From Oscillospiraceae bacterium (lineage in GTDB: Bacteria; Bacillota; Clostridia; Oscillospirales; Ruminococcaceae): a stretch of DNA of 64,000 bases. The notes under the pieces were generated by a model. It did no database searches. It was not told the DNA's origin and saw only the letters and a list, made by a program, of their open reading frames with translations. Shown here one piece after another: positions 44,235 to 53,796 of the stretch. Location: NCBI GenBank assembly GCA_900768245.1, contig CAAGCE010000187.1:28313-92312 (forward strand), given 5' to 3'. The number at the start of each line of letters is the position of its first letter. Position 1 is the stretch's first letter. The position numbers and the translations under genes are program-made.

Positions 44235-45125
44235 TTATTCTATAAAACCGGCATTTTTAAGAGATGTTTTAAGAGTATCAATTTTAGACTGTTCCATCTT
44301 AACAAGCGGAAGTCTGCATTCACCGGCATTCATTCCCATAAGATTCATAGCTTCCTTTACAGGAATTGGGTTTACATCAATAAAGAGATTATTTGCAAGG
44401 TCAAGATATTTGATCTGCATTTCGGCAGCCTTTGCAATATTGTTATCAAGACAATACTGTGCGATTTCGTGAGTTTCCTTAGGTGCAACGTTAGAAAGAA
44501 CGCTGATAACGCCTTTGCCGCCGAGAGCCATAATAGGAACTATCTGGTCATCATTGCCGCTGTATACATCAAGGTCATTGCCACACTTTTCAATGATTTT
44601 GGCAATAGCTGAAATATTGCCGCTCGCTTCCTTTACAGCAACAATATTTTTGTGCTTTGAAAGGGTAACGTAAGTATCGAGAGCGATATTAACACCGGTT
44701 CTTGACGGTACGTTGTAAAGGATAATAGGAATATTCACACTGTCTGCAATTGCTGTAAAGTGAGCGATCAAGCCACGCTGTGAAGTTTTGTTGTAATATG
44801 GTGTAACGACGAGAAGTGCATCAGCACCAAGGGCTTCAGCCTGCTTTGAAAGATCAATAGCATACTTTGTATCATTGCTTCCTGTTCCTGCGATTACGGG
44901 AACTCTCTTGTTTACTTTTTCAATGCAGTAGCGGATACATTCAACGTGTTCTTCATCTGTCATTGTGGATGATTCGCCTGTTGTGCCGCAGATAATAATT
45001 GCGTCTGTACCGTTTGCTATCTGATATTCAATGTTTTCACCGAGGGTATCAAAGTTAATCGAGCCATCAGCGTTCATTGGGGTTACAATTGCAACACCTG
45101 CGCCTGTAAAAATTGTATTTTTCAT
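44235..45125 (-). CDS. dapA: 4-hydroxy-tetrahydrodipicolinate synthase
   Basis: DapA condenses pyruvate with aspartate semialdehyde, the committed lysine step. The 296-residue TIM-barrel enzyme has 'GTTGESSTMTDEEH', the tyrosine in 'IILYNVPSRTGVNI' and the Schiff-base lysine in 'VAVKEASGN'. In a spore-former the product also supplies dipicolinic acid. It lies 28 nt after the acetyltransferase gene and 20 nt before dapB. Confidence 0.96.
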   Translation of the reverse strand: MKNTIFTGAGVAIVTPMNADGSINFDTLGENIEYQIANGTDAIIICGTTGESSTMTDEEHVECIRYCIEKVNKRVPVIAGTGSNDTKYAIDLSKQAEALGADALLVVTPYYNKTSQRGLIAHFTAIADSVNIPIILYNVPSRTGVNIALDTYVTLSKHKNIVAVKEASGNISAIAKIIEKCGNDLDVYSGNDDQIVPIMALGGKGVISVLSNVAPKETHEIAQYCLDNNIAKAAEMQIKYLDLANNLFIDVNPIPVKEAMNLMGMNAGECRLPLVKMEQSKIDTLKTSLKNAGFIE

Positions 45126-45153
45126 ATAACAGCTCCTTAGTAAAGGTATATGT

Positions 45154-45615
45154 TTAAAAATTTTCTCTTTCTATTATATATGTGAGCCAGCCGTCTGAAA
45201 TCTTTCCACCGATTTTTTCATAAAATGCAATAGCATTTTTATTCCATTCAAGGCATTTCCATTCAAGTCTGGAACAATTTTCTTTGGCGGCTATTTCTTT
45301 TGCTTTATCAAAAAACATATTGCCTATTCCATTGCGCCGCATATTTTCATCAATAAATATATCTTCGATATAAAGTACGCGCTTACCGGAAAAAGTGGCA
45401 ATTCTGAAGAAATAATAAAGCATCATTCCGACAGCTTTTCCGTTGCACTCTGCAATAACTGCATTAACTCCGTTTGGCTCATTCATAAGCTGAATAAGAT
45501 CTTCGGTCTTAATATTGCAACTATCAGTCATTTTTTCAAATTCGGATAATTTTTTTATAAAATCAATTATTGTTTCAGAATCATTATCCGTCGCTTTTCG
45601 AAGAATAATGTTCAT
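45154..45615 (-). CDS. GNAT acetyltransferase, diamine/thialysine (SSAT)-like, in the lysine operon
   Basis: The 153-residue GNAT protein resembles spermidine/spermine and thialysine N-acetyltransferases. It has 'LRKATDNDSETIIDFIKKL' at the N-terminus, 'VLYIEDIFIDENMRRNGIG' as the acetyl-CoA site, and 'LEWKCLEWNKNAIAFYEKIG' at the C-terminus. Its ATG overlaps the asd stop by one base (TGATG), so translation is coupled. That position, inside a lysine-riboswitch operon, suggests an amine related to lysine or diaminopimelate as substrate. This is inference; a polyamine is the alternative. Confidence 0.82.
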   Translation of the reverse strand: MNIILRKATDNDSETIIDFIKKLSEFEKMTDSCNIKTEDLIQLMNEPNGVNAVIAECNGKAVGMMLYYFFRIATFSGKRVLYIEDIFIDENMRRNGIGNMFFDKAKEIAAKENCSRLEWKCLEWNKNAIAFYEKIGGKISDGWLTYIIERENF

Positions 45616-46697
45616 CAGTCAAAATAACCCTTTGCTGCAAGAAGTTCAGCGAGAAGAACTGCGCCGCCTGCTGCACCTCTGAGTGTATTATGTGAAAGGC
45701 ATACAAACTTATAGTCATATTGTGTATCTTCACGGAGACGACCGATTGAAACAGCCATACCATTTTCAATATTTCTGTCAAGCTTAGCCTGAGGACGATT
45801 ATCTTCTGTGAAATAGTGGAGGAACTGCTTTGGAGCAGATGGAAGTTCAAGTTCCTGTGGAACGCCCTTGTATTCTGTCCAAGCCTTTATCATTTCTTCT
45901 TTAGTTGGCTTCTTTGCAAAGGAAACAAATACTGCAGCTGTATGACCGTCTGAAACAGGTACACGGAGGCACTGAGCTGTAATTGAAGGAGATGTTGCAT
46001 CAACGATCTTGTTTCCTTCAATGTGACCCCAGATCTTGAGCGGTTCCTGTTCGGACTTTTCTTCTTCGCCGCCGATGAATGGGATCACGTTATCAATGAT
46101 CTCAGGCATTGTTTCAAAAGTCTTGCCTGCACCGCTGATAGCCTGATATGTGCAAACGAGAGCCTTTGTTACACCAAAGTCTTTCATAAGCGGGTGGAAT
46201 GCAGGAACATAGCTCTGGAGTGAGCAGTTGGACTTAACAGCAACAAATCCACGCTTTGTTCCAAGACGTTCTCTCTGAGCCTTGATGATCTCAATGTGTT
46301 CAGGATTGATCTCAGGAACGACCATAGGAACATCATCTGTATGTCTGTGAGCGGAATTGTTGGATACAACAGGGCATTCTGCCTTTGCATAACGTTCTTC
46401 AAGAGCCTTTATTTCGTCCTTCTTCATATCAACTGCGCAGAATACGAAATCGACCATAGCGGCGATCTTTTCAACATCAGCAGTTGCGTCCATAACGATA
46501 ATATCCTTCATTTTTTCAGGAATTGGAGAAGTCATTGCCCATTTTGCTCCAACTGCATCCTCATATCTTTTGCCTGCGCTTCTTGGTGATGCGGCAAGAG
46601 CCACAACGTTAAACCAAGGATGATTTTCAAGCAGAGTAGCAAATCTCTGACCAACCATACCGGTTGCACCGATGATACCAACATTATACTTCTTCAT
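45615..46697 (-). CDS. asd: Aspartate-semialdehyde dehydrogenase (archaeal/fungal-type)
   Basis: Asd reduces aspartyl phosphate to aspartate semialdehyde, the branch point to lysine, threonine and methionine. The 360-residue protein has 'GIIGATGMVGQRFA' for NADP, the catalytic cysteine in 'VKSNCSLQSYVP' and 'RVPVSDGHTAAVFVSFA' with the substrate histidine. These features, with length about 350, fit the archaeal/fungal-type subfamily rather than the E. coli type. It is the first gene of the lysine operon and is preceded by the lysine riboswitch and an AAAGGAGCT ribosome site. Confidence 0.95.
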   Translation of the reverse strand: MKKYNVGIIGATGMVGQRFATLLENHPWFNVVALAASPRSAGKRYEDAVGAKWAMTSPIPEKMKDIIVMDATADVEKIAAMVDFVFCAVDMKKDEIKALEERYAKAECPVVSNNSAHRHTDDVPMVVPEINPEHIEIIKAQRERLGTKRGFVAVKSNCSLQSYVPAFHPLMKDFGVTKALVCTYQAISGAGKTFETMPEIIDNVIPFIGGEEEKSEQEPLKIWGHIEGNKIVDATSPSITAQCLRVPVSDGHTAAVFVSFAKKPTKEEMIKAWTEYKGVPQELELPSAPKQFLHYFTEDNRPQAKLDRNIENGMAVSIGRLREDTQYDYKFVCLSHNTLRGAAGGAVLLAELLAAKGYFD

Positions 46698-46732
46698 TTC
46701 AAAAAGCTCCTTTAAATAAAAATTAACACATA

Positions 46733-46760
46733 AAATAAAAAAATCGGTTTAAAACCGATT
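46733..46760 (-). terminator. Riboswitch-controlled terminator before asd
   Basis: On the minus strand AATCGG-TTTTAAA-CCGATT is followed by TTTTTTATTTT. It lies at the 3' end of the lysine riboswitch and about 40 nt before asd, as expected for an expression platform that terminates when lysine is bound. Confidence 0.8.
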
Positions 46761-46980
46761 CACCAAACAATATAATAATAGAAATACTGACATAAATATA
46801 TGCCGATAGCACTCCACCATAAATAATGTATGATGACAATTGTATACCTCTTAGATATACAATCAGAATTTTATATGCCACATAAAATCCTTCGGCGGAA
46901 TTGCCTTTCAATACTGCGTAATAACTTGGCTGTCTGTCAGTAAATACTCATCTTTTCCGCGCCTCTATACGGGTTTGAGT
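46738..46980 (-). promoter_or_regulatory. Lysine riboswitch (L box)
   Basis: On the minus strand the leader shows the conserved L-box elements: AGAGGCGCG (46958-46966), GATGAGTA just after, GAAAGGC and CCGCCGAAGG (46889-46909), and GGTGGAGTGCTATCGGC later, with a variable long stem between (about 46833-46867). It is followed by a terminator and then asd. Lysine binding should stop transcription of asd/GNAT/dapA/dapB. Confidence 0.9.
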
Positions 46981-46982
46981 TC

Positions 46983-47011
46983 ATCATATCACGCTTAAAA
47001 GCATTTGTCAA
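46983..47011 (-). promoter_or_regulatory. Promoter of the lysine operon
   Basis: TTGACA (47006-47011), 17 bp and TATGAT (46983-46988) on the minus strand. Transcription would start at about 46976, just before the riboswitch core. Confidence 0.75.
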
Positions 47012-47070
47012 TAGATATTATGAAATTTTCTGCAAAAGCATTCGATTTTAAGTAAACTGTGTAAAATAGT

Positions 47071-47099
47071 TTGACTATTGAGATATAATGTGGTACACT
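47071..47099 (+). promoter_or_regulatory. Promoter of queA/tgt
   Basis: TTGACT (47071-47076), 17 bp and TACACT (47094-47099), about 42 bp before queA. No preQ1 riboswitch is visible in this short leader. Confidence 0.55.
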
Positions 47100-47140
47100 T
47101 TTATTAATGTTTATCAAAATCTGAAAGGATAATATATTTT

Positions 47141-48169
47141 ATGCTCAAATCTGATTTTTATTACGATTTGCCTGAAGAGCTTATCGCTCAGACACCGGTT
47201 GAACCGAGAAATGCTTCAAGACTTATGAAGGTCGACAGACAAACAGGTGAGATCGTTAATTCTCATTTTTATAATTTATGCGATTTCCTGAAAAAAGGTG
47301 ATTTGCTGGTAATGAACGATTCTCGTGTTCTGCCTGCACGTCTTTACGGCGAGAAAGAGGGAACGGGTGCATTTATGGAGTTTCTGCTTCTTGAACAAAA
47401 GGGTGACAAGCTTTGGGAAATACTTGTTCGTCCCGGAAAAAAGGCTAAACCCGGTGCACGTTTTTCATTCGGAAACGGCAGACTTAAAGCAGAGATAATC
47501 GAAACCGTAAATGACGGTAACAGAATTGCAAAATTTGAGTGTGAAGGCAACTTCTTTACAGCACTTGAAGAAGTCGGTCAGATGCCGCTGCCGCCGTATA
47601 TTACAGAAAAGCTTGAAGATAAAGAACGTTATCAGACTGTATATTCTAAGGAATTAGGCTCTTCGGCTGCTCCGACAGCAGGTCTTCATTTTACAGAAGA
47701 AATGCTTGCTGATTTACAGTGCAAAGGCATAAACCTTGCCTATGTAACATTGCACGTTGGACTTGGAACATTTCGCCCTGTAAAGGAAGATAATATACTT
47801 GATCATAAAATGCACAGCGAACATTATCATCTTCCGCAGGAAACAGCTGACCTTATCAAGCAGACAAAAGCTAACGGCGGCCGTGTTATTGCAGTTGGCA
47901 CAACATCGTGCAGAACGCTTGAAAGCGTTGCAACATTCAATAACGGTGAACTCAATGAGTGTGAGGGATATACAGATATTTTTATTTATCCCGGATATAA
48001 ATTTAAGGTGCTTGACGGACTTATCACTAATTTTCATTTGCCTGAAAGCACATTGATAATGCTTGTTTCAGCATTTATGGGATACGATAATACTATGAAT
48101 GCATACAAAAAAGCAGTTGAAGAAAAATACAGATTTTTCAGCTTTGGTGATGCGATGCTGATAATATGA
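47141..48169 (+). CDS. queA: tRNA preQ1(34) S-adenosylmethionine ribosyltransferase-isomerase
   Basis: QueA converts preQ1 at tRNA position 34 to epoxyqueuosine using the ribosyl part of SAM. The 342-residue protein has the usual beginning '[19 protein letters not shown]'. It also has '[14 protein letters not shown]', '[22 protein letters not shown]' (read as adjacent motifs) and the C-terminal '[19 protein letters not shown]'. It precedes tgt, which inserts the preQ1 base, so the two steps of queuosine formation are co-transcribed. Confidence 0.96.
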   Translation: MLKSDFYYDLPEELIAQTPVEPRNASRLMKVDRQTGEIVNSHFYNLCDFLKKGDLLVMNDSRVLPARLYGEKEGTGAFMEFLLLEQKGDKLWEILVRPGKKAKPGARFSFGNGRLKAEIIETVNDGNRIAKFECEGNFFTALEEVGQMPLPPYITEKLEDKERYQTVYSKELGSSAAPTAGLHFTEEMLADLQCKGINLAYVTLHVGLGTFRPVKEDNILDHKMHSEHYHLPQETADLIKQTKANGGRVIAVGTTSCRTLESVATFNNGELNECEGYTDIFIYPGYKFKVLDGLITNFHLPESTLIMLVSAFMGYDNTMNAYKKAVEEKYRFFSFGDAMLII

Positions 48170-48183
48170 TGATATTCGTGTAA

Positions 48184-49386
<1,203 letters not shown>

Positions 49387-49401
49387 TATCAGAGGTTTGT
49401 T

Positions 49402-50043
49402 ATGAAACTTATAGTTTTTGATTTAGACGGCACACTTGTAAATTCACTTGCAGACCTTGCCGCTGCAACAAATATATCTTTAAAAAAATTTGGGTATCCT
49501 GAGCATGAACTTGAAAAATTCAGATATTTTGTCGGTGACGGTGTGCCGAAGCTGTTGGAACGTGCTGTTCCTGAGAGTGAACGCTCAGCTGAAAGGCTTG
49601 CTGAAATGAAAAAATGCTTCGATGCATATTATAATACTCATTTTGCAGATAACACAAATCCGTATGACGGTATACCTCAGCTTCTTGCTGGAATAAAAAA
49701 GCTTGGATATAAAATGGCAGTAGCGTCAAATAAACCTGATGAATTTACAAAAGAAATAGTCAATACTTTTTTTGAAGGCATTTTTGATATAATTCAGGGT
49801 AAAGCTCCCGATACGGAAAAGAAGCCTGCACCTGATATTGTCCTTAAAATAATGAAAAAGCTTAACGCATCTGCTGAAGATACCGTTATGGTCGGTGATT
49901 CCAATGTAGATATTTTTACTGCTAAAAATGCAGGTATAAAATCAATTGGCTGCCTATGGGGATTCAGAACAAGACAAGAGCTTGAAGAAGCAGGTGCTGA
50001 TTACATAGCTGAAAAACCTTCAGATATATTAGACCATATTTAA
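49402..50043 (+). CDS. gph: HAD family hydrolase, phosphoglycolate phosphatase-like
   Basis: The 213-residue HAD phosphatase has the nucleophile motif 'FDLDGTLVNSLADL', a helical cap with 'KFRYFVGDGVPKLLERAV', motif II 'VASNKPDE', and the acidic motif 'VGDSNVDIFTAKNAG'. It is close to Gph, which clears 2-phosphoglycolate from DNA repair. However, many HAD paralogues with this pattern act on other phosphate esters. It starts 15 nt after tgt. Confidence 0.82.
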   Translation: MKLIVFDLDGTLVNSLADLAAATNISLKKFGYPEHELEKFRYFVGDGVPKLLERAVPESERSAERLAEMKKCFDAYYNTHFADNTNPYDGIPQLLAGIKKLGYKMAVASNKPDEFTKEIVNTFFEGIFDIIQGKAPDTEKKPAPDIVLKIMKKLNASAEDTVMVGDSNVDIFTAKNAGIKSIGCLWGFRTRQELEEAGADYIAEKPSDILDHI

Positions 50044-50059
50044 AAGGGAGAGGTGTGTA

Positions 50060-50623
50060 ATGAATTTCAATATTAAAGAAGTTGCCGAACGCTTAAAGGG
50101 TATGCGTGATATTCTTAATATCTCAAAAGAAGAAATGTGTGAAAAAACCGGTGTTTCAATGGAAGAATACGATTTGATTGAAAGCGGTGAAAAGGACTTT
50201 TCTGTTACATTTGTATATAAGTGTGCAGAGGTGTTCGGTGTCGATATTATTGAACTTCTTACAGGTGAAAACCCAAAGCTGAAGCGTTATAACGTCATCA
50301 GAAAAGGCACAGGACTTCCCGTTAAACGACGTGAAGGCTTTGAGTATCAGCATCTGGCATACCTTTTCAAAGATAAAAGAATTGAACCGTTTATGGTTAT
50401 TGCTCCGTTCAATGCCGAAGAGCAGGATAAGCCTATTACACTTTCATCTCATGAAGGTCAGGAATTTGATTACATAATTTCAGGCAAGCTTAAAATCGTT
50501 ATAGACGGAAAAATCAAAGTTCTCAGTGCAGGTGATTCTATCATATATGATTCGTCAGCACCTCATGGAATGATTGCAGTTGATGGTAAAAAGTGTGAGT
50601 TTTTGGCTATCTTAATTAAGTGA
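50060..50623 (+). CDS. XRE-type HTH and cupin domain regulator
   Basis: The 187-residue protein has an N-terminal XRE HTH (about 8-65, 'RDILNISKEEMCEKTGVSM'). A C-terminal cupin_2 domain follows (about 100-185) with 'LSSHEGQEFDYIISGKLKIV' and 'LSAGDSIIYDSSAPHGM'. Such regulators often control the neighbouring catabolic or biosynthetic gene; here an acyl-CoA synthetase gene follows after 22 nt. GGGAGAGGTG precedes the ATG. The cupin may bind a small acid or its CoA-linked metabolite. Confidence 0.9.
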   Translation: MNFNIKEVAERLKGMRDILNISKEEMCEKTGVSMEEYDLIESGEKDFSVTFVYKCAEVFGVDIIELLTGENPKLKRYNVIRKGTGLPVKRREGFEYQHLAYLFKDKRIEPFMVIAPFNAEEQDKPITLSSHEGQEFDYIISGKLKIVIDGKIKVLSAGDSIIYDSSAPHGMIAVDGKKCEFLAILIK

Positions 50624-50645
50624 GCGGCATTGGAGGTTTATAAAA

Positions 50646-52307
50646 ATGGAAATGAAGGATCTTCATAAAAAATTTGTCAGCGAAGAGTATAATCAGGATG
50701 GCGTCCTTACAAAATTTGATATAAATGTACCCGATAATTTTAATTTTGGCTATGATGTAATTGATGAAATAGCTAAGAATGAGCCTGACAGACGTGCAAT
50801 GATATGGGTAAATGAAGAAAATGAAGAACATATCTTAACTTATTCAGACCTTATGAAAAAGTCAAATCAGGTTGCGAATATGCTTGTTGCTCACGGTGTA
50901 AGAAAGGGCGATATGGTAATGTCTATCCTTAAAAGGCATTATCAGTTCTGGTTCCTTACAATAGCACTCTGCAAAATAGGTGCAATACTTATTCCTGCAA
51001 CAAATCAGCTTATGAAAAAGGATTATGTTTTTCGTTTTAAGGCTGCAAGTGTAAAATATGTTATTGCGACAGGTGACGGTGAAACACCTGAGCATATTGA
51101 GCAGTCTGTGCAGGAATATGACGGTATAAAAGAAAAGTTTATTGTTAGAGGAAACAGACGCAGCGGTTGGATAGATTTTGATGAAGAGATGGCAAAATAT
51201 CCTGATACTTTTGACAGAATAGAAAGCCGTGTAGATGATGATATGCTGCTTTATTTTACATCCGGAACAACAGGCTATCCTAAAATGGTTATGCACAGCC
51301 ATTACTATGCCATAGCGCATCTTCTCACTGCAAAGCATTGGCATCATATCAATGCAAACAGCCTTCATCTAACTATTTCCGAGTCGGGCTGGGGCAAATG
51401 TATGTGGGGTAAAATGTACGGTCAGTTCCTTTGTGCGGCGGCTATATTTGTCTACGATTTTGACAGATTTCATTCTGCTGATATACTTCAAAAGATACAG
51501 GATTACAAAGTAACATCTTTCTGTGCTCCCCCGACAATGTTCAGAATGTTTATCAAAGAGGGCATAGAAAATTATGACCTTTCGCATCTTGAATATACAA
51601 CTATCGCAGGCGAGGCATTAAATCCCGAAGTTTATAATCGCTGGCTTGAATATACAGGTATCAAGCTTATGGAGGGATTTGGTCAGACAGAAACTGTACT
51701 TACAGTTGCAAATCTTTACGGTATGACTCCGAAAGCCGGTTCAATGGGAAAACCTACACCATTATTTAATGTTGATATAGTTGACGAAAATGGCAATACT
51801 CTTCCTGCAGGCGAAACAGGGGAGATAGTTATACGTACCAAAAACAATAGGCAGATCGGTATGTTCAAAGAATATTACAGAGATCCCGAGGCAACACATG
51901 AAGCTTGGCATGATGATATTTACCACACGGGAGATACTGCTTGGCGTGATGAAGACGGGTATTTATGGTATGTCGGACGTACAGATGATGTTATTAAATC
52001 CTCAGGCTATCGAATCGGACCTTTTGAAATAGAAAGCGTTCTTATGGAACACCCTGCGGTGCTTGAAGTTGCTGTTACAGGAGTGAAAGACACTGTAAGA
52101 GGTATGGTTGTCAAGGCTACAATAGTTCTTACCAAGGAATATAAGGGCAAGGGTGATGAAGCACTGGTCAAAGAACTGCAAAATCACGTTAAAAATCAGA
52201 CGGCACCATATAAATATCCAAGAATAATTGAATTTGTCGATGAGCTTCCTAAAACAATAAGCGGTAAGATCAGACGAGTTGAAATTCGGGAAAAAGATAA
52301 TATATAA
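50646..52307 (+). CDS. AMP-forming acyl-CoA synthetase (medium-chain/ACSM-like)
   Basis: The 553-residue ANL-superfamily ligase activates a carboxylic acid as acyl-AMP and then acyl-CoA. Motifs are the P-loop 'LYFTSGTTGYPKMVMH', 'GEALNPEVYNRW', 'GFGQTETVL', 'YHTGDTAWRDEDGYLWYVGRTDDVIKSSGYRIGPFEIE' in pieces, and the catalytic lysine in 'PKTISGKIRR'. The opening 'FNFGYDVIDEIA' is typical of ACSM/benzoate-type ligases. Its pairing with the HTH-cupin regulator gene is conserved in Clostridia to my knowledge and suggests branched or aromatic short-chain acids. Confidence 0.9.
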   Translation: MEMKDLHKKFVSEEYNQDGVLTKFDINVPDNFNFGYDVIDEIAKNEPDRRAMIWVNEENEEHILTYSDLMKKSNQVANMLVAHGVRKGDMVMSILKRHYQFWFLTIALCKIGAILIPATNQLMKKDYVFRFKAASVKYVIATGDGETPEHIEQSVQEYDGIKEKFIVRGNRRSGWIDFDEEMAKYPDTFDRIESRVDDDMLLYFTSGTTGYPKMVMHSHYYAIAHLLTAKHWHHINANSLHLTISESGWGKCMWGKMYGQFLCAAAIFVYDFDRFHSADILQKIQDYKVTSFCAPPTMFRMFIKEGIENYDLSHLEYTTIAGEALNPEVYNRWLEYTGIKLMEGFGQTETVLTVANLYGMTPKAGSMGKPTPLFNVDIVDENGNTLPAGETGEIVIRTKNNRQIGMFKEYYRDPEATHEAWHDDIYHTGDTAWRDEDGYLWYVGRTDDVIKSSGYRIGPFEIESVLMEHPAVLEVAVTGVKDTVRGMVVKATIVLTKEYKGKGDEALVKELQNHVKNQTAPYKYPRIIEFVDELPKTISGKIRRVEIREKDNI

Positions 52308-52312
52308 AACAA

Positions 52313-52342
52313 AACACCTCCGTTCAATCGAGCGGAGGTGTT
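52313..52342. terminator. Bidirectional terminator between converging genes
   Basis: AACACCTCCG pairs with CGGAGGTGTT (10 bp), followed by GATTTTTAG on the plus side and TTGTTTTATA on the minus side. It serves the acyl-CoA synthetase and pyrB genes. Confidence 0.87.
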
Positions 52343-52347
52343 GATTT

Positions 52348-53430
52348 TTAGTGCTGATTTAAAATGCGTTCATCGCAATATTCACATTCAAGAGTGTCAC
52401 CATTGCCCCTGAATGATTTTGGCAGGTATTCTTCTTTGTGGGTAATGCAATTTTTATTTGTACACTTTATACCGTTGTGAACATTACCGACCAGAAGCTC
52501 TGATGGGTATTTATTTTTCATAACGGTGAGAATAAGAGCCATTCTGACATACATACCATACTTAGCCTGTTTGAAGTACATTGCACGTGGATCGTTATCA
52601 ACTTCGATCGCAATTTCATCAACTCTCGGAAGTGGGTGAAGAACGATAAGGTCACTCTTGGCTTTCAGCATTTTTGCTCGGTCAAGGCGGTAAACATCTT
52701 TTTGTTTTTCATATTCCTCAATAGATGAAAAGCGTTCACGCTGTATTCTTGTCATATAAAGAACATCAAGCTGTGGTATAGCTTCTTCAAGTGAATTTAT
52801 CTCGGTAAATTCACAGCCATGTGCATTGAGTATATCCTTCACATAAAAAGGAAGTGAAAGTTCAGGAGTTGAGATAAGTACAAATTTGTTTCCTTTGTAG
52901 CAGGAAAGGGCTTTGCAAAGCGAATGAACAGTTCTTCCGTTTTTTAGATCGCCGCAAAGACCTATTGTAAGATTTTCAATACGTCCTTTTTCCTTAGAAA
53001 GAGTAAGCATATCTGTCAAAGTTTGAGTAGGGTGGAGGTGTCCGCCGTCGCCAGCATTAATGATAGGGCAATCGGCTGTAAGTGCAGCAGCCTTTGCAGA
53101 GCCTTCAAGTGGGTGGCGCATTACCATTATATCTGCATATCCCGAAACGATTTTTGTTGTATCCTTGAGATTTTCGCCTTTGGCAACAGAAGATGTTGCA
53201 GGGTTATCAAATCCGATAATTGTTCCGCCGAGGCGAAGCATTGCAGTCTGAAATGACATCTGGGTTCTTGTTGAAGGCTCATAAAATAATGTTGCCATAA
53301 TTTTTCCGTCGCAGGCATGAGAATATTTCTCAGGAGCGTCAGCAATTTCAGAGCCGAGAGAAATAACTTCATTCCACCATGAAACAGGCATATCATTAAG
53401 GTCGATAAGGTTTGTAAATTTAGATTTCAT
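52348..53430 (-). CDS. pyrB: Aspartate carbamoyltransferase with a C-terminal PyrI-like zinc domain
   Basis: The enzyme joins carbamoyl phosphate and aspartate in pyrimidine synthesis. Residues 1 to about 310 are a normal catalytic chain: 'FYEPSTRTQMSF', 'GDGGHLHPTQTLTDMLTL', 'LHPLPRVDEI'. The total length is 360, about 50 more than usual. The extra end has four cysteines ('GIKCTNKNCITHKEE', 'LECEYCDERIL') spaced like the zinc domain of the regulatory chain PyrI, C-x4-C...C-x2-C. The nucleotide-binding domain of PyrI is absent. It probably forms the catalytic/regulatory-like contact without allosteric control. The start follows AAAGGAC. Confidence 0.92.
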   Translation of the reverse strand: MKSKFTNLIDLNDMPVSWWNEVISLGSEIADAPEKYSHACDGKIMATLFYEPSTRTQMSFQTAMLRLGGTIIGFDNPATSSVAKGENLKDTTKIVSGYADIMVMRHPLEGSAKAAALTADCPIINAGDGGHLHPTQTLTDMLTLSKEKGRIENLTIGLCGDLKNGRTVHSLCKALSCYKGNKFVLISTPELSLPFYVKDILNAHGCEFTEINSLEEAIPQLDVLYMTRIQRERFSSIEEYEKQKDVYRLDRAKMLKAKSDLIVLHPLPRVDEIAIEVDNDPRAMYFKQAKYGMYVRMALILTVMKNKYPSELLVGNVHNGIKCTNKNCITHKEEYLPKSFRGNGDTLECEYCDERILNQH

Positions 53431-53472
53431 ATCAAAAGTCCTTTCGGAATCAGATTTTATTCAGCCTTATAC

Positions 53473-53501
53473 AGTATATCAGTTTTTATCGCATTTTTCA
53501 A
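53473..53501 (-). promoter_or_regulatory. Promoter of pyrB
   Basis: TTGAAA (53496-53501), 17 bp and TATACT (53473-53478) on the minus strand. I see no PyrR-type attenuator in the short leader. Confidence 0.55.
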
Positions 53502-53665
53502 TAGCAAGGCGCAAAAAACTCTATGATAATTTTATATAGCAGCACACACATTTTAATATGGCTGTATTTTGATTTTTTTATTTTTTTGAAATCACATTTT
53601 GCTTGAACTTGCAGGCAATAATTCGCTGTACGTTAATTTGCACAAGCTGTTCATAAGGGCATTAA

Positions 53666-53711
53666 TACTAAATACCAAATATACAGGAAAAATCTTAAAT
53701 GGTGTTTAGTA
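53666..53711. repeat. Inverted repeat in the pyrB/GH31 intergenic region
   Basis: TACTAAATACCA (53666-53677) and TGGTGTTTAGTA (53700-53711) pair over 12 bp with one G-T, around a 22-nt loop. The 365-bp gap otherwise holds the pyrB promoter and the GH31 terminator. It has no T-tail, so its role is unknown. Confidence 0.4.
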
Positions 53712-53744
53712 TAAATTCGTTCAAAAGCAAAACAGACATAAATA

Positions 53745-53774
53745 GGCTGCTGCAATCAAAATGCTGCAGCAGCC
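53745..53774 (-). terminator. Terminator of the GH31 gene
   Basis: GGCTGCTGCA pairs with TGCAGCAGCC (10 bp perfect stem), followed on the minus strand by TATTTATGTC. Confidence 0.8.
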
Positions 53775-53796
53775 CGAATATGTTTTTTATTAACTA

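Noticed and set aside
47100..47140. PreQ1 riboswitch before queA
   Set aside because: The promoter places the start at about 47106, leaving some 35 nt with no preQ1 core sequence.
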